Origin: Helicovermis profundi
GTDB taxonomy: Bacteria > Bacillota > Clostridia > Peptostreptococcales > Acidaminobacteraceae
Assembly: GCF_033097505.1 (NCBI RefSeq)
Contig: NZ_AP028654.1
Coordinates: 1,136,001-1,200,000 of the forward strand
Direction of reading: 5' to 3'
Length of the DNA stretch: 64,000 bases
The notes under the pieces are model-generated. The model searched no databases, had not been told where the DNA came from, and was given only the letters and a program-made list of their open reading frames with translations. A program made the position numbers and the translations under genes. Shown here piece after piece: positions 41,642-52,018 of the stretch (position 1 is its first letter; every line of letters begins with the position of its first letter).

Positions 41642-43393
41642 ATGAATAGATTGTTTAGAAGAAAAATAAGATTAGAAATAATAGGGGTGATTTTATCAAT
41701 AATTATTTTAATAGGAATTATTAATGCGGATAAAGTAAGAATATTTCTATATGAAAAAGATAGGTATGCTACGTTAGATAACTTTTTTCCAATAGAAAGG
41801 AGTGTAAATATATCTGATGATGGACGATTACTAGGTATATATGATGGTTTTTCACTACTTGTTAGGAAAAACGTTGAAGATGAAATTCTTGCTGTTCCTG
41901 AAGAAGATAGAGGAAATGTTTCATACATAAATTTTACATCAAATAATAAATACTTATATTATTTAAAAGATGAATTTAATGGAAGATATAAATTAAAATC
42001 TATTAGCATTGAAGATAAAATCATTAATACCATTAGCAAAGGCGAGTATAGTAATGAAAAAAATAATATTCAAAATATTGATGGAACAAGTAAAATAATA
42101 TATGGTCAATACGAAGGTGAAGATGATAATTTTCCCGATTACTATTTATGTGATCTAGAAACAAATAAAACAAAAAATATATTTAGTAATACTAAATTTT
42201 CAGATGTGTACTTTGACAATGAACTAAAACCAGTTTTTGCTGTTCGAAATGGGTCTGTGAAGATTGAATATTATATTCATAATAAAAATTGGATGAAGAT
42301 TGGAGAAATTGAAAAGAAAGATCTGGGTAAATTTATCTTTAAAAACAATTATGCTTATGTAAGCTATATTACAAAAAAAGATGATTCCTACAATTTGAAT
42401 ATAATTAATTTAGAGACAAAAAAAATAAAATCAATCATAGTAAATAATTATAAAAATATTGAGAATTTTGTTATAAAAAATGGAGATTTGCTAGGTGCTA
42501 AGTATTTTGAGGATTCTAAAATTAAAATGACCAATTCTACTAAATCCTTATATGATTTTAATACTGCTAAAAACATTAATTTATTAAAGGTGAGTAGTCA
42601 AGCGAATGTGATATTAGCTAAAAGTAACACGCTTGATAATCAAGGCAAAATATTTGAAATTAATAATAGTAAATATTTTACTATAATAGACGAAGATTCA
42701 ACGTTAAATTTGAACAAAATCTATACTTCGAAAATAATTGAAAATAGGAATGGAATTGATTATAAAGAAACTGATGTAAATAAAAAATATGAAAACGAAA
42801 ATATAGTAATAACAATTGATGGTAATTTAAATAAAAACTCTAATATAAATCAGTATGACCCATTAATTCAAGCAATATCAGATAGAGGTAATAAGACCTT
42901 TAATATAAATATAAGCGAAATGGTTTTAAAGAATATATCAGAACAAGAAATTGATAAAGAAATAGTTGACGTGATAAACAAAATTCGAAAAACTAATATT
43001 AAGAAAAATTTATATATTATTGGTAGAGGATATGGCGGAGATATTGCATTAAATATTTTAAATAAAACTAATGCAAAAGGTTTTATTATGATTGAGCCTG
43101 AAATTGATTTTCATAGTATTAGAACTAATACCTCATACGGAAAAATAGTAAAATCAAATCTTGAGAGAAATTTTCATGATAGTTTATTTAATCTAGAAAT
43201 TCAAAAGATAAATATTCCTGTTGGAATATACTTTAATCAAGATTATAAAGATTCTCAAATAATAGATGAATTCGCAACAATGCTTGATGAAAGTAGTAAA
43301 GATGTTGGTGTATTTGGAACTGATAAATGGCATGAAATTAAACTTGGATCAATTTACTTTTTCATTGATTATTTCTATAAATATATGGAGTAG
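41642..43393 (+). CDS. Membrane-anchored propeller / degenerate alpha-beta hydrolase protein
   Basis: A 583-aa protein with one N-terminal TM segment (about 10-28) after a basic start. A repetitive beta-rich stretch of about 300 residues follows, suggesting a TolB/S9-type propeller. A C-terminal alpha/beta domain contains VITIDGN and LYIIGRGYGGDIALNIL. That last motif looks like the nucleophile elbow GXSXGG of S9-like peptidases with Tyr instead of Ser, so catalysis is doubtful. ATG 41642 is preceded by GGAGG at 5 nt. Single gene followed by repeat copy C. Confidence 0.65.
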   Translation: MNRLFRRKIRLEIIGVILSIIILIGIINADKVRIFLYEKDRYATLDNFFPIERSVNISDDGRLLGIYDGFSLLVRKNVEDEILAVPEEDRGNVSYINFTSNNKYLYYLKDEFNGRYKLKSISIEDKIINTISKGEYSNEKNNIQNIDGTSKIIYGQYEGEDDNFPDYYLCDLETNKTKNIFSNTKFSDVYFDNELKPVFAVRNGSVKIEYYIHNKNWMKIGEIEKKDLGKFIFKNNYAYVSYITKKDDSYNLNIINLETKKIKSIIVNNYKNIENFVIKNGDLLGAKYFEDSKIKMTNSTKSLYDFNTAKNINLLKVSSQANVILAKSNTLDNQGKIFEINNSKYFTIIDEDSTLNLNKIYTSKIIENRNGIDYKETDVNKKYENENIVITIDGNLNKNSNINQYDPLIQAISDRGNKTFNINISEMVLKNISEQEIDKEIVDVINKIRKTNIKKNLYIIGRGYGGDIALNILNKTNAKGFIMIEPEIDFHSIRTNTSYGKIVKSNLERNFHDSLFNLEIQKINIPVGIYFNQDYKDSQIIDEFATMLDESSKDVGVFGTDKWHEIKLGSIYFFIDYFYKYME

Positions 43394-43408
43394 AATCATT
43401 GATAGTAA

Positions 43409-43547
43409 ATAAATGAATTTCTTGGATTCAGAGGGAGTTTTTACTCCCGCTGAATCTTAGAAAACATAATCCAGGGCCTTTTTAGAGTTCTTTATCCCCC
43501 ACTTTTTTAAGAAGTGGGGGTATTAGAACTCTAAGGCATCGGATAAA
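43409..43547 (+). repeat. 139-bp two-hairpin dispersed repeat, copy C
   Basis: Plus-strand copy 15 bp after the stop of the propeller protein gene. Almost identical to copy B. A terminator follows directly. Confidence 0.9.
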
Positions 43548-43548
43548 A

Positions 43549-43599
43549 AAATACTTAAGCAATAGAGAAAATTTTATTGCTTAAGTATTTATATTTTTT
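43549..43599. terminator. Bidirectional terminator after repeat copy C
   Basis: A 16-bp stem AAATACTTAAGCAATA / TATTGCTTAAGTATTT, followed by TTTTTT, between convergent genes. Confidence 0.85.
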
Positions 43600-43612
43600 G
43601 ATAAATAAAAAA

Positions 43613-44974
43613 TTATTCCTTAAAATTAGATAAATATTTTTTATTTAAAAATACAGGATAAATAAAAGTAAGTAGTGGAAGAAGATATGCTAAAAAGGCA
43701 TATGGAGCATAGAGCGTAGCGCTTACACCAGTTATAGAATAAACAATAATAGCGTTTAAATTCCATGGAATTATAGGAACTAGTATTATTCCAGTATCTG
43801 CTATTGTAAGCATTAAACGATTCCTTTTAATTTTATATTTATTAAATACTTTTTTAAAATGTGTCCCTGTTATTAATGTAGTCATTATTTGATTACAAGT
43901 AACAATTGTGATTAATGAGCTTAACAAGGCTGTTTTTTGAATAAGATTACTATAAGATTTGATATTGCTAGAAAAAGTTATTAATGTTTTTTCAAGTAAA
44001 TTAGTATGAGTTAATATTGCGTTAATAGAAGTACTTGTTATGATTACTAAAAGAACTATAACCATGCTTAAAAGTCCACTTCCGCTTAGAATATTTGAAA
44101 TTTCAGAATTTACAGGATGAAATCCAAAAATCATAATCGTAAGAATTTTAGATAAAGACATTTTAGTTATAAGTAGGCTAATGAATATGCTGCTTAAAAG
44201 TGAAGTGCCTATACTAAAAACAATAGATTTTTTAAGAATTATTGCTGAAAATATAATTAGTAATGGTGGTATTAATAATAAAAATCCTGTTGTAAAATTT
44301 TGATTTAATAGATTTACAATATGATTTAATTCTATTGTAGATGATTCGGTGGCCAAATACTTTGAACCAATTATGGAGTAAATAAGCGAGGTTACTATAA
44401 AAACAGGAAGTAGAGTCTTAAGCATTTCCTTAAAATTATCTATAATATTTGTTTCACATATTTTGCTAGATAAATTTGCCATACTTGAAAGCGGTGAAGT
44501 TCTGTCTCCTATATATGAACCGGAAACGATTGCACCTACAATTAGCGGTTTTGGAATATCTAGTCCATATGAAAGCCCAAGAAATACTAAACCCATAGTG
44601 CCCACAGTGCCTATTCCTGTTCCAAGTATTAATGAAACAAATGCTGTAGAGATAAATGTCGCAAGTAGAATATTGGAGTTTCCAAGATATTTTAGACCGT
44701 ATATAATTAGAGTTGGTAGAGTTCCACTTGCCATCCACATTGGAATCATCATTCCAATAAAGCTAAGCATAACAAGCACAAATATTACCGAGCGATTACT
44801 TTTAATACTTATTTTAATTAATTCATTTACATTATAATTAAGTTTTAAGCTTATTATAAGTAAAATAATTAAAGATAAAAGAATACCAAATATGATAGGT
44901 CTTTTTAATAAAACAACGGTTAAGATTGAAAGTATTGTACCTATTATAAATATTAAATCGTATCTTTTAGACAT
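43613..44974 (-). CDS. NhaC-family antiporter (second)
   Basis: A 453-aa membrane protein with about 11-12 TM segments. NhaC signatures: LGTGIGTVGTMGLVFLGLSYG and GAIVSGSYIGDRTSPLSSMANLSS. It exchanges Na+ or a small organic ion for H+. Only loosely similar to the antiporter at the window start. ATG follows GAGGTG. Single gene; the 200 bp between it and the chemoreceptor gene are AT-rich, without further features. Confidence 0.88.
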   Translation of the reverse strand: MSKRYDLIFIIGTILSILTVVLLKRPIIFGILLSLIILLIISLKLNYNVNELIKISIKSNRSVIFVLVMLSFIGMMIPMWMASGTLPTLIIYGLKYLGNSNILLATFISTAFVSLILGTGIGTVGTMGLVFLGLSYGLDIPKPLIVGAIVSGSYIGDRTSPLSSMANLSSKICETNIIDNFKEMLKTLLPVFIVTSLIYSIIGSKYLATESSTIELNHIVNLLNQNFTTGFLLLIPPLLIIFSAIILKKSIVFSIGTSLLSSIFISLLITKMSLSKILTIMIFGFHPVNSEISNILSGSGLLSMVIVLLVIITSTSINAILTHTNLLEKTLITFSSNIKSYSNLIQKTALLSSLITIVTCNQIMTTLITGTHFKKVFNKYKIKRNRLMLTIADTGIILVPIIPWNLNAIIVYSITGVSATLYAPYAFLAYLLPLLTFIYPVFLNKKYLSNFKE

Positions 44975-45173
44975 ACAATCACCTCTGATTAAAATTATAT
45001 AAGTTTATTTTAAATTTTTACAAGTTATTAAATCACTAACAAAATATATTTTAACATATTGTAAGTAAAATAAACATGCTTATAAGATACTTATTTTTAT
45101 TTTGTATGAAAATAATAAAGTAAAATTAATGAATTCATTATATAATTATGTTAATAAAATCATGGGGGTATAT

Positions 45174-46751
45174 ATGAATAATTCAAAGTTTCATGTTTTA
45201 ATTAAGTTATTGTCTTTAGGACTTTTAGTAGGTGCCACAGGAATTATTAGTACTTATTTTTTAGGGACTGTAGCTTCAGCTTTAATTATGGTTCTATCAG
45301 CAATTATAATTTCTTTTATATTATTAAAAAATTTTACAAACGACACAAGTAATGTAGATATATTGGTAGATATGATTAATAATAACGATTTAATGGTTAA
45401 TGATAAAGATTTTGATCAAAACTCTAATGATATTACTTATGTAAAGCTAAAAAAAGTAATTAAAGATATGAAAATTAATTTTAAAGATCAAGTTAACTTA
45501 TCTATTGAAATGGGTTCAATTAGCGAAAAATTAGTGAATGTTGTTTCACTAATTAAAGAATCAATGGATCAAATATCTACTAATACAGAATTAACTAGTG
45601 GTAATAGTGAAAAACAATTTGAAATGCTACAAAATACAAAATTAGAAATAGAATATATTGTAGAAACACTAGGTGAACTTAAGAATAATATGGGTGAAAC
45701 AGTTGATTTTACAACAACAACTATTGAAAGTACAAAAGATAGTATAAATTCAACTTCAAATATTTTGAAAATTATGGAACAAATAAAAATACTTATTTCT
45801 GAAATTGAGAAAAGAACAAATGAGTTACAAGAACATTCTGATGAAGTTATCAATTTAAATAAAATGATAAATGATATTTCTGAACAAACGAATTTACTTG
45901 CGCTTAATGCATCTATAGAGGCTGCAAGAGCAGGAGAACATGGCAGAGGCTTTGCAATTGTTGCGACTGAGGTATCTAAGCTTTCACAGGAAACAAATGA
46001 GGTTTCAAGTGAAATTAAAGAAGTAATTACAAATTTACAAAAAGGATTAGAGAGTATTTCTCTTGCAGTTTCAAAAGATATTACTTTAGTTGAAGATGGT
46101 TATACAACTGTAAAAGATACTATAAGAGATTTTGAAGGAATAAAAAATTCTTTAGAAGAAAGTTCATCAAAACTTTTAACTATGAATAAAGATATTAATA
46201 AAGTAAATGAAGAAGGTATAAAAGTTGGTGGAAATATTGTTGAAGTTACAAAGTTTTCAGAAGAAATAACTTCCCAAATGCAAGAAGCTTCTTCACAAAT
46301 TATATATCAAAACAGTGAATCTGCAAGTTTGCTTGAGCTTTCTGATAGTATGAATACTAATGCAGATAATTTACTTCAATTTGTTGCTAATAAAGTTATG
46401 CTTGGTAAAATGCTTAATGATGCTAAAAGAATTGAAAGTTCACTTAGAGGTAAAGATCTTGAAAAAGTTAATCTTCAAGATGTATGCAATAAATTTGAAG
46501 TTGATGTAGTGTATATTACTGATAAAAATGGAGTTGTTAAATATTGTAATGATACCCAAGCAATTGGATTGGATTTGTATGCTATTGACCCATCATATAA
46601 ACCGCTAAGAAAACGAGAAGTGGCTTACATTGCAACGCCAATTAAGCATAGAATAGAAGATGATAAATTATTTAAGTTTTTATCTATATTAAATAGTGAT
46701 GAATTAGTATATCAAGTTGGATTAGGACTAGAAACATTATTAAAAATTTAA
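45174..46751 (+). CDS. Methyl-accepting chemotaxis protein with C-terminal sensor domain
   Basis: A protein of about 525 aa. Two close TM segments (about 7-50) have almost no external loop. A long coiled coil carries the conserved signalling tip [42 protein letters not shown]-terminal domain of about 90 residues ([24 protein letters not shown]) resembles a small PAS/Cache-type sensor. Ligand sensing is therefore probably cytoplasmic. ATG 45174 follows GGGGGT; an in-frame upstream ATG at 45102 lacks a ribosome binding site. Confidence 0.88.
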   Translation: MNNSKFHVLIKLLSLGLLVGATGIISTYFLGTVASALIMVLSAIIISFILLKNFTNDTSNVDILVDMINNNDLMVNDKDFDQNSNDITYVKLKKVIKDMKINFKDQVNLSIEMGSISEKLVNVVSLIKESMDQISTNTELTSGNSEKQFEMLQNTKLEIEYIVETLGELKNNMGETVDFTTTTIESTKDSINSTSNILKIMEQIKILISEIEKRTNELQEHSDEVINLNKMINDISEQTNLLALNASIEAARAGEHGRGFAIVATEVSKLSQETNEVSSEIKEVITNLQKGLESISLAVSKDITLVEDGYTTVKDTIRDFEGIKNSLEESSSKLLTMNKDINKVNEEGIKVGGNIVEVTKFSEEITSQMQEASSQIIYQNSESASLLELSDSMNTNADNLLQFVANKVMLGKMLNDAKRIESSLRGKDLEKVNLQDVCNKFEVDVVYITDKNGVVKYCNDTQAIGLDLYAIDPSYKPLRKREVAYIATPIKHRIEDDKLFKFLSILNSDELVYQVGLGLETLLKI

Positions 46752-46773
46752 TATTATTAATGAATAGTGATAC

Positions 46774-46812
46774 AAAAATAGGATTTAAGTATATTAAGTT
46801 CTATTTTTTTTT
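46774..46812 (+). terminator. Terminator of the chemoreceptor gene
   Basis: AAAAATAG and CTATTTTT flank an inner TTAA/TTAA pairing, followed by T residues. Confidence 0.55.
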
Positions 46813-46896
46813 GTAAACTTATTAAAAGTTTTTATTTTTATTATATAATAAGGTTATTATAAACTTATAACTTTATTAAACTTTCTGGGAGTTATT

Positions 46897-48651
46897 ATGC
46901 AAAAAAAATTAAATATATTGTTATTAATAATTATTGTTATTGCGGTTACAAGTGTTGGCTTTGTTGCTAATAATATAATGAAAGCAAATTATATAAAAAG
47001 CATGGAAGATAAATTAATTTCTTCTGGTCTAGTAGTACAAGATTATTTAATGGAGAATAAAGATATTACTTTTAAAGAATTAAATTCATATTTAGTTAGG
47101 ATTAAAGGAAAAATTAATATAAGAATCACAGTAATTAATTATGACGGAACCGTTATTGCAGATTCTGATATGTCTAGTGATTTAGATAAACTTGATAACC
47201 ATAAAAATAGACCAGAAGTTAAGGATGCTTTTAATGGTAAAATTGGAGTAAGTAAAAGGCATTCGAATACATTAAATACAGATATGTATTATGTTGCTAT
47301 GCCCTTATCTATTAATGAATACAATTATAGAGTTATTCGTCTTTCGGTTCCACTTGAAAATATAAGAGAATATAATGTTTCTCTAATTAAAGAACTAGTA
47401 ATTGTGATGTTTTTTAGTGTGATTATTTCAATTCTATTAGGTTCAAGATTTCTATATACAATAATTAATCCTATATATGAGTTAAGCACGGCAACAAAAC
47501 GCATTGCAAATGCAAATTTTAGTGAGAAAATCAAGAGTAATTTTAGCGATGAACTTGGAGAATTAGCAGAAAATTTTAATAAAATGGGAGAAGAACTTTC
47601 AAAAAAAATTAATGAATTCGATAAAAATGCAAATGAAATGGATGCAATTCTTTCAAGTACAATTAATGGTGTAGTAGCAGTTGACAACAATAAGAAGGTA
47701 ATGTTTATTAATCCTTCAGCTATTAAATATATAGATCTGCCTGACATGCTTATTAAAGGTAAAAATATTTTTGATCTGCTAGAAAACACTAAAATGCTAG
47801 AAAGCTTTAAAAAATTACTTTTATCGGATAATAATGAGGAAATTGAACTAGATTTAACAAAAGAGTATACAAAAATAATAACAATGTATTCAAATCCAAT
47901 ATACTATAGACAAGAAAAAATTGGAAAATTGGTCGTTCTACAAGATGTTACAAATATAAGAAAACTTGAGAATATGAGAAAGGATTTTGTAGCAAATGTT
48001 TCACACGAACTTAAAACACCATTAACTTCTATAAAAGGGTTTGCTGAAACCCTCTTAAATGGAGCATCAGATAATAAAGAAGTAAGAAATAAATTTTTAA
48101 AAATTATTGATGTTGAAGCCCAAAGATTATCAGTATTAATAGAAGATATTTTAGTTCTTTCAGAAATCGAGAATAACAGCTCTTACAAAGAGTCGGAAAT
48201 ATTTATAAAAAATACAACACTTACAGTAATTGAAATGCTAAAAAATCAAGCGGATAAGAAAGGAATATCAATTAACTACTTTGTGGAAGAAAAATTGCCG
48301 ATTTTAGTAGGAAATGAAAGTTGGTTTAAACAAATGCTTATAAATCTAATAGATAATGCAGTAAAGTATACACAAGATAAAGGTGAAATATTTGTTAAAA
48401 TTTATAGAGATATGGATTCTAAAGTTGTTATAAGTATTAAAGATAATGGTATAGGGATAGATAATGTAAGCATCGAAAGGCTATTTGAAAGATTTTATAG
48501 AGTTGATAAAGCAAGATCTAGAGACGTTGGTGGAACGGGACTTGGACTTGCAATAGTTAAGCATGTTGTAATTTCATTTGATGGAGAAATTGATATTAAA
48601 AGTGAACCTCTGAAAGGATCAGAGTTTATAATAAAGATACCTATTAATTAG
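46897..48651 (+). CDS. PhoR-like sensor histidine kinase
   Basis: The 584-aa kinase has TM1 (about 5-27), an external Cache-like domain and TM2 (about 165-187). HAMP, a PAS domain (about 245-345), HisKA with H370 in NVSHELKTPLTS and HATPase_c (NLIDNAVKYT, DNGIGI, GGTGLGLAIVKH) follow. The layout is that of PhoR/WalK kinases. No OmpR-type response regulator is adjacent, so its partner is elsewhere. ATG follows CTGGGAG. Confidence 0.88.
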   Translation: MQKKLNILLLIIIVIAVTSVGFVANNIMKANYIKSMEDKLISSGLVVQDYLMENKDITFKELNSYLVRIKGKINIRITVINYDGTVIADSDMSSDLDKLDNHKNRPEVKDAFNGKIGVSKRHSNTLNTDMYYVAMPLSINEYNYRVIRLSVPLENIREYNVSLIKELVIVMFFSVIISILLGSRFLYTIINPIYELSTATKRIANANFSEKIKSNFSDELGELAENFNKMGEELSKKINEFDKNANEMDAILSSTINGVVAVDNNKKVMFINPSAIKYIDLPDMLIKGKNIFDLLENTKMLESFKKLLLSDNNEEIELDLTKEYTKIITMYSNPIYYRQEKIGKLVVLQDVTNIRKLENMRKDFVANVSHELKTPLTSIKGFAETLLNGASDNKEVRNKFLKIIDVEAQRLSVLIEDILVLSEIENNSSYKESEIFIKNTTLTVIEMLKNQADKKGISINYFVEEKLPILVGNESWFKQMLINLIDNAVKYTQDKGEIFVKIYRDMDSKVVISIKDNGIGIDNVSIERLFERFYRVDKARSRDVGGTGLGLAIVKHVVISFDGEIDIKSEPLKGSEFIIKIPIN

Positions 48652-48678
48652 TATTTGTATAATATTGGAGTGAATTGA

Positions 48679-51171
48679 TTGTTATTAAAAAGAATCTTAA
48701 CTAAAAAAATTGTGAATAGTTATTATTTTAAAAATTATACAAGGTTAATCGCATTAATATTACTTTTAATTTTAATGGCATCTTCTTTAAATATATCTTA
48801 TTGTGACGACAATAAAGTAATTAAAAAGAAAGTGATTCTTCAATTAAGGTGGGAAAATCAATTTCAATTTGCTGGTTATTATACAGCTCTTTGGAATGGT
48901 TATTACTCTGACGAGGGAATTGACGTAAATATAAAATCAGGCTTTGATGATGATGGAAATGTGCTCTTAGCACCTGATGAAGTCAATAAAGGTAATGCAG
49001 ATTTTGGAGTGGGAGCAGTTGATATACTTTTTGCAATTGATAAAGGCGAAGAACTAAGTATTGTTTCAACAATTTTTCAAAAGAGTGCAGTAGCCTATTA
49101 TATGCTTGATAACACAAAGTTTAATTCAGTCTATGATTTTAAAAAACTTCATGTTGCAAGAAGAAAAAACGATTTATTAGATATTGAGCTTAAAGCAATG
49201 TTATTAAGTGAGGGTTTTTCATTTGATACAAACGAGTTGTTGCCAGAAAAAACAATACTAACATTTGAAGATTTACTTGAAAAAAAGTATGATGTAATAC
49301 CAGAATATTTAGGGAAAGTTATATACCAAGCTAGAAAAAAGGGATATAAAGTAAAAGAAATTAAACCAATTGATTATGGAATTGATTTTTATGGTGATAG
49401 TCTATTCACATCTAAACAACTAGCGGAAAATGATCCGGATTTAGTTGAAAAATTTCGAAAAGCAACAATTAAAGGTTGGGAATATGCACTTAAAAATCCA
49501 GAAGAAATTTCTAGAAAAATAGTTGAACATTTTTATTCAAAAGACAAAGATAAAAGGCAGCAGTATGAGTATAATATTTTTCAGGCAAAGGAAATACAAA
49601 AACTTTCGCTATATCCAATTGTCCAGACTGGGAACATTAATGTGCATCGTTGGAATCAAATGAGCCTTATTTTAAATAAATTAAAATTAATTAGCAGTCC
49701 GATTGAAGTTAATAATTATATTTTTGACTATAGAACGATGCAGGAAAAGAAAAATATAAAAATAGCGAAATACTATAAAGATACTACAATTTTACTTCTA
49801 ATAATATTTATTATTTTATATATATTATTTGTAACAAGAAAAAATAAAAATTTAAAAAATGAGATTATTTACAGAAAATCTGTAGAAGAAAAAATTAATC
49901 TTAATAATGAAAGGTACCAGTTACTTTTCAATAGTGCGTTTTTAGGAATAACATTGACTGATGTAGCAGGTAATATATTAAGTGTTAACAAAAAATGGAT
50001 TGAAATGACTGGATATTCAGAATATGAACTTATTAAAAGTAATATATTTGATATTATTGCAAAAGATAATTCTAAAGACAATAATGTAAAATTTGAAAGC
50101 CTTAAAAATGCATTAGTAAAAAGCATAGAAGTTGAAAGATGCTATATTAGAAAAGATGGGAAGAAATTTTGGGGAAAGCTATTTATGAGTTCGATGGTAG
50201 ACCCAGAGAGTAAAGACCAAGTTTTTTTAGGAATGATACTGGATATTACTTATAAAAAACTTGAAAAAAAGGCTGTTAAAAGAGCAGAGAATAGATTTCG
50301 TAAGATAATAAATGATGTTGCACTTGAAATTAAAGATGAAAATTTAAATAATTTTTTTGATAATGAGTATGAAATTTATGATAAAAAAGAGAAACTCTCC
50401 TTTAAATTAGAAAATATTAATATTGAACTGGAGCGATTATTTAAAAAAGAATTGGATGAGAACAAGAAGAAAGAAATTATATTACTATATCAGGCAAGAC
50501 TCGCAGCAATGGGGGAAATGGTCGCCAATATTGCACATCAATGGAGACAACCTCTCAACAATTTAGGGATAATTTTATCTAATTTGGAGGATTCATTTAA
50601 GTACAATGAGCTTGATAAAGAAGAAATGGATTCTTATATCAAAAGTTCAAAAACCCTTATACAAAAGATGTCTGAAACTATAGATGTTTTTAGAAATTTC
50701 TTAAAGCCTAAAACCATTGATAAAGAGTTTTATGTATGCAGCACAATAAGTTCCGTTCTATTAATGTTAAAAAATAGTTTAGAATTTTACAACATAAGTT
50801 TGGTATTAAATTGTAGCGAGTTTATTTCGTTGACTTGTGATAAAAATTATTTTGAACAAGCTTTATTTAATTTGCTTAATAACTCTATTGACTCACTTTC
50901 AGATACAAATATTGATTTAAAACGAATAGAAATTAAGGTAAAAGAAGATGGTGAAAATATTATACTAACCATTGAAGATAATGGCGTTGGAATTGAAAAG
51001 AACTGCGTAAATAAAATATTTGAACCTTATTTTTCAACTAAAAAAACTGATAAGGGGACAGGACTTGGACTTTATATTGTTAAAAATATTATTGAAGGAC
51101 AAATGAAAGGTGAAGTAAATTTACTAGGATATGAGAACGGTGCTAAATTTTCTATAACAATTCCTAAGTAG
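48679..51171 (+). CDS. Hybrid sensor: NMT1/THI5-like binding domain + PAS + histidine kinase
   Basis: The 830-aa protein has an N-terminal signal/TM (about 20-38) and an NMT1/THI5-type solute-binding domain (about 50-330: ILQLRWENQFQFAGYYTALWNGYY near its start). A TM segment (about 370-390) and a PAS domain (about 405-535) follow. The kinase core has H620 in NIAHQWRQPLNNLG, then HATPase_c (NLLNNSIDS, DNGVGI, GTGLGLYIVKN). NMT1-type domains bind pyrimidine-like or other small ligands, so the protein senses an external small molecule. It starts with TTG after GGAGTG. A response regulator follows 25 bp later; purine-use genes lie beyond. Confidence 0.88.
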   Translation: MLLKRILTKKIVNSYYFKNYTRLIALILLLILMASSLNISYCDDNKVIKKKVILQLRWENQFQFAGYYTALWNGYYSDEGIDVNIKSGFDDDGNVLLAPDEVNKGNADFGVGAVDILFAIDKGEELSIVSTIFQKSAVAYYMLDNTKFNSVYDFKKLHVARRKNDLLDIELKAMLLSEGFSFDTNELLPEKTILTFEDLLEKKYDVIPEYLGKVIYQARKKGYKVKEIKPIDYGIDFYGDSLFTSKQLAENDPDLVEKFRKATIKGWEYALKNPEEISRKIVEHFYSKDKDKRQQYEYNIFQAKEIQKLSLYPIVQTGNINVHRWNQMSLILNKLKLISSPIEVNNYIFDYRTMQEKKNIKIAKYYKDTTILLLIIFIILYILFVTRKNKNLKNEIIYRKSVEEKINLNNERYQLLFNSAFLGITLTDVAGNILSVNKKWIEMTGYSEYELIKSNIFDIIAKDNSKDNNVKFESLKNALVKSIEVERCYIRKDGKKFWGKLFMSSMVDPESKDQVFLGMILDITYKKLEKKAVKRAENRFRKIINDVALEIKDENLNNFFDNEYEIYDKKEKLSFKLENINIELERLFKKELDENKKKEIILLYQARLAAMGEMVANIAHQWRQPLNNLGIILSNLEDSFKYNELDKEEMDSYIKSSKTLIQKMSETIDVFRNFLKPKTIDKEFYVCSTISSVLLMLKNSLEFYNISLVLNCSEFISLTCDKNYFEQALFNLLNNSIDSLSDTNIDLKRIEIKVKEDGENIILTIEDNGVGIEKNCVNKIFEPYFSTKKTDKGTGLGLYIVKNIIEGQMKGEVNLLGYENGAKFSITIPK

Positions 51172-51196
51172 TTTATGGGGGTAAAAGGAGCGAATT

Positions 51197-51967
51197 ATGA
51201 GTGAATTCAAATCACTAAAATATATAAGTGCACTATATGTTGAAGACGAAGAAATGACAAGAGAAGGCCTATCAAAATTCTTAAAAAGACGATTAAAAAA
51301 ATTATATATTGCAAAGAATGGCGAAGAGGGATTAGATTTGTTTTTAAAATTCAAACCTGATGTTATTATTACTGACGTTAAAATGAGTCCAATGACTGGA
51401 ATTGCTATGGCAGAAAAGATTCGTTCAAGAGGGTTTAATAATCCAATAATAATTATATCGGCTCTGTCTGATTCTAATGATATTTTAAACGCTGTAGAAG
51501 TTGGAATAGTAAAATATATTATTAAGCCAGTTGATACAGATAAACTTCTATCAACTTTACATGATATTTCAAATGAAGTATTAAAACAAAAAAAACTCTT
51601 TGTTTCAAATGGTAATATTTATGACAATGATTCAATTAAAGATATTGAAAAAGAATTGAAAGTGTTAATATCTAATTTTATTAAGAAAAAAACTGGTAAA
51701 GGTCCGCTTAATATACTACTTGAGCTAGAAGGAGAATTTATAAAAATAGTATTAAAAGGCACACTAACTCAACTAGAAAAAAGTTTACTAGAAAAAAATA
51801 AAAATTTTGAAATCGTAAATTTTATGAGAGAAACTTTATATAAAGAATATGAGAAAGAAATATCGAATATTATTTATGAAAAAATTTCTAAAAAAGTTGA
51901 ATTTAGTCAATTGAGAATTGATTCTAAAAATAACATTGAAAATTTAGAACTTATTTTCATAAAATAA
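51197..51967 (+). CDS. Response regulator with C-terminal DUF2294/MpsC-like domain
   Basis: A 256-aa protein. Residues 8-125 are a receiver domain with phospho-acceptor D60 (IITDVKMSP), acidic pair VEDEE and K at KYIIKPVD. Residues about 155-256 (KTGKGPLNILLELEGEF, LKGTLTQLEKSL, NFMRETLYKEY) match the DUF2294/MpsC pattern rather than a DNA-binding domain. It therefore probably acts by protein contact, and the direct partner is the kinase upstream. The domain assignment of the C-terminus is by eye. ATG follows AAAGGAG. Confidence 0.8.
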   Translation: MSEFKSLKYISALYVEDEEMTREGLSKFLKRRLKKLYIAKNGEEGLDLFLKFKPDVIITDVKMSPMTGIAMAEKIRSRGFNNPIIIISALSDSNDILNAVEVGIVKYIIKPVDTDKLLSTLHDISNEVLKQKKLFVSNGNIYDNDSIKDIEKELKVLISNFIKKKTGKGPLNILLELEGEFIKIVLKGTLTQLEKSLLEKNKNFEIVNFMRETLYKEYEKEISNIIYEKISKKVEFSQLRIDSKNNIENLELIFIK

Positions 51968-51984
51968 TTTGTATAAAGTTACAC

Positions 51985-52014
51985 TTGAATTTAACTACTA
52001 ATTTATGTTATACT
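51985..52014 (+). promoter_or_regulatory. SigA-type promoter of the permease leader
   Basis: TTGAAT (51985-51990) and TATACT (52009-52014), spacer 18 bp, reading into a leader of about 245 nt before the xanthine-type permease. Confidence 0.55.
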
Positions 52015-52018
52015 ATTA

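Noticed and set aside
38738-43547. 139-bp repeats as CRISPR units or as terminators only
   Set aside because: Copies are dispersed with no regular spacers, and the hairpins are not followed by T-runs; separate terminators follow copies B and C.
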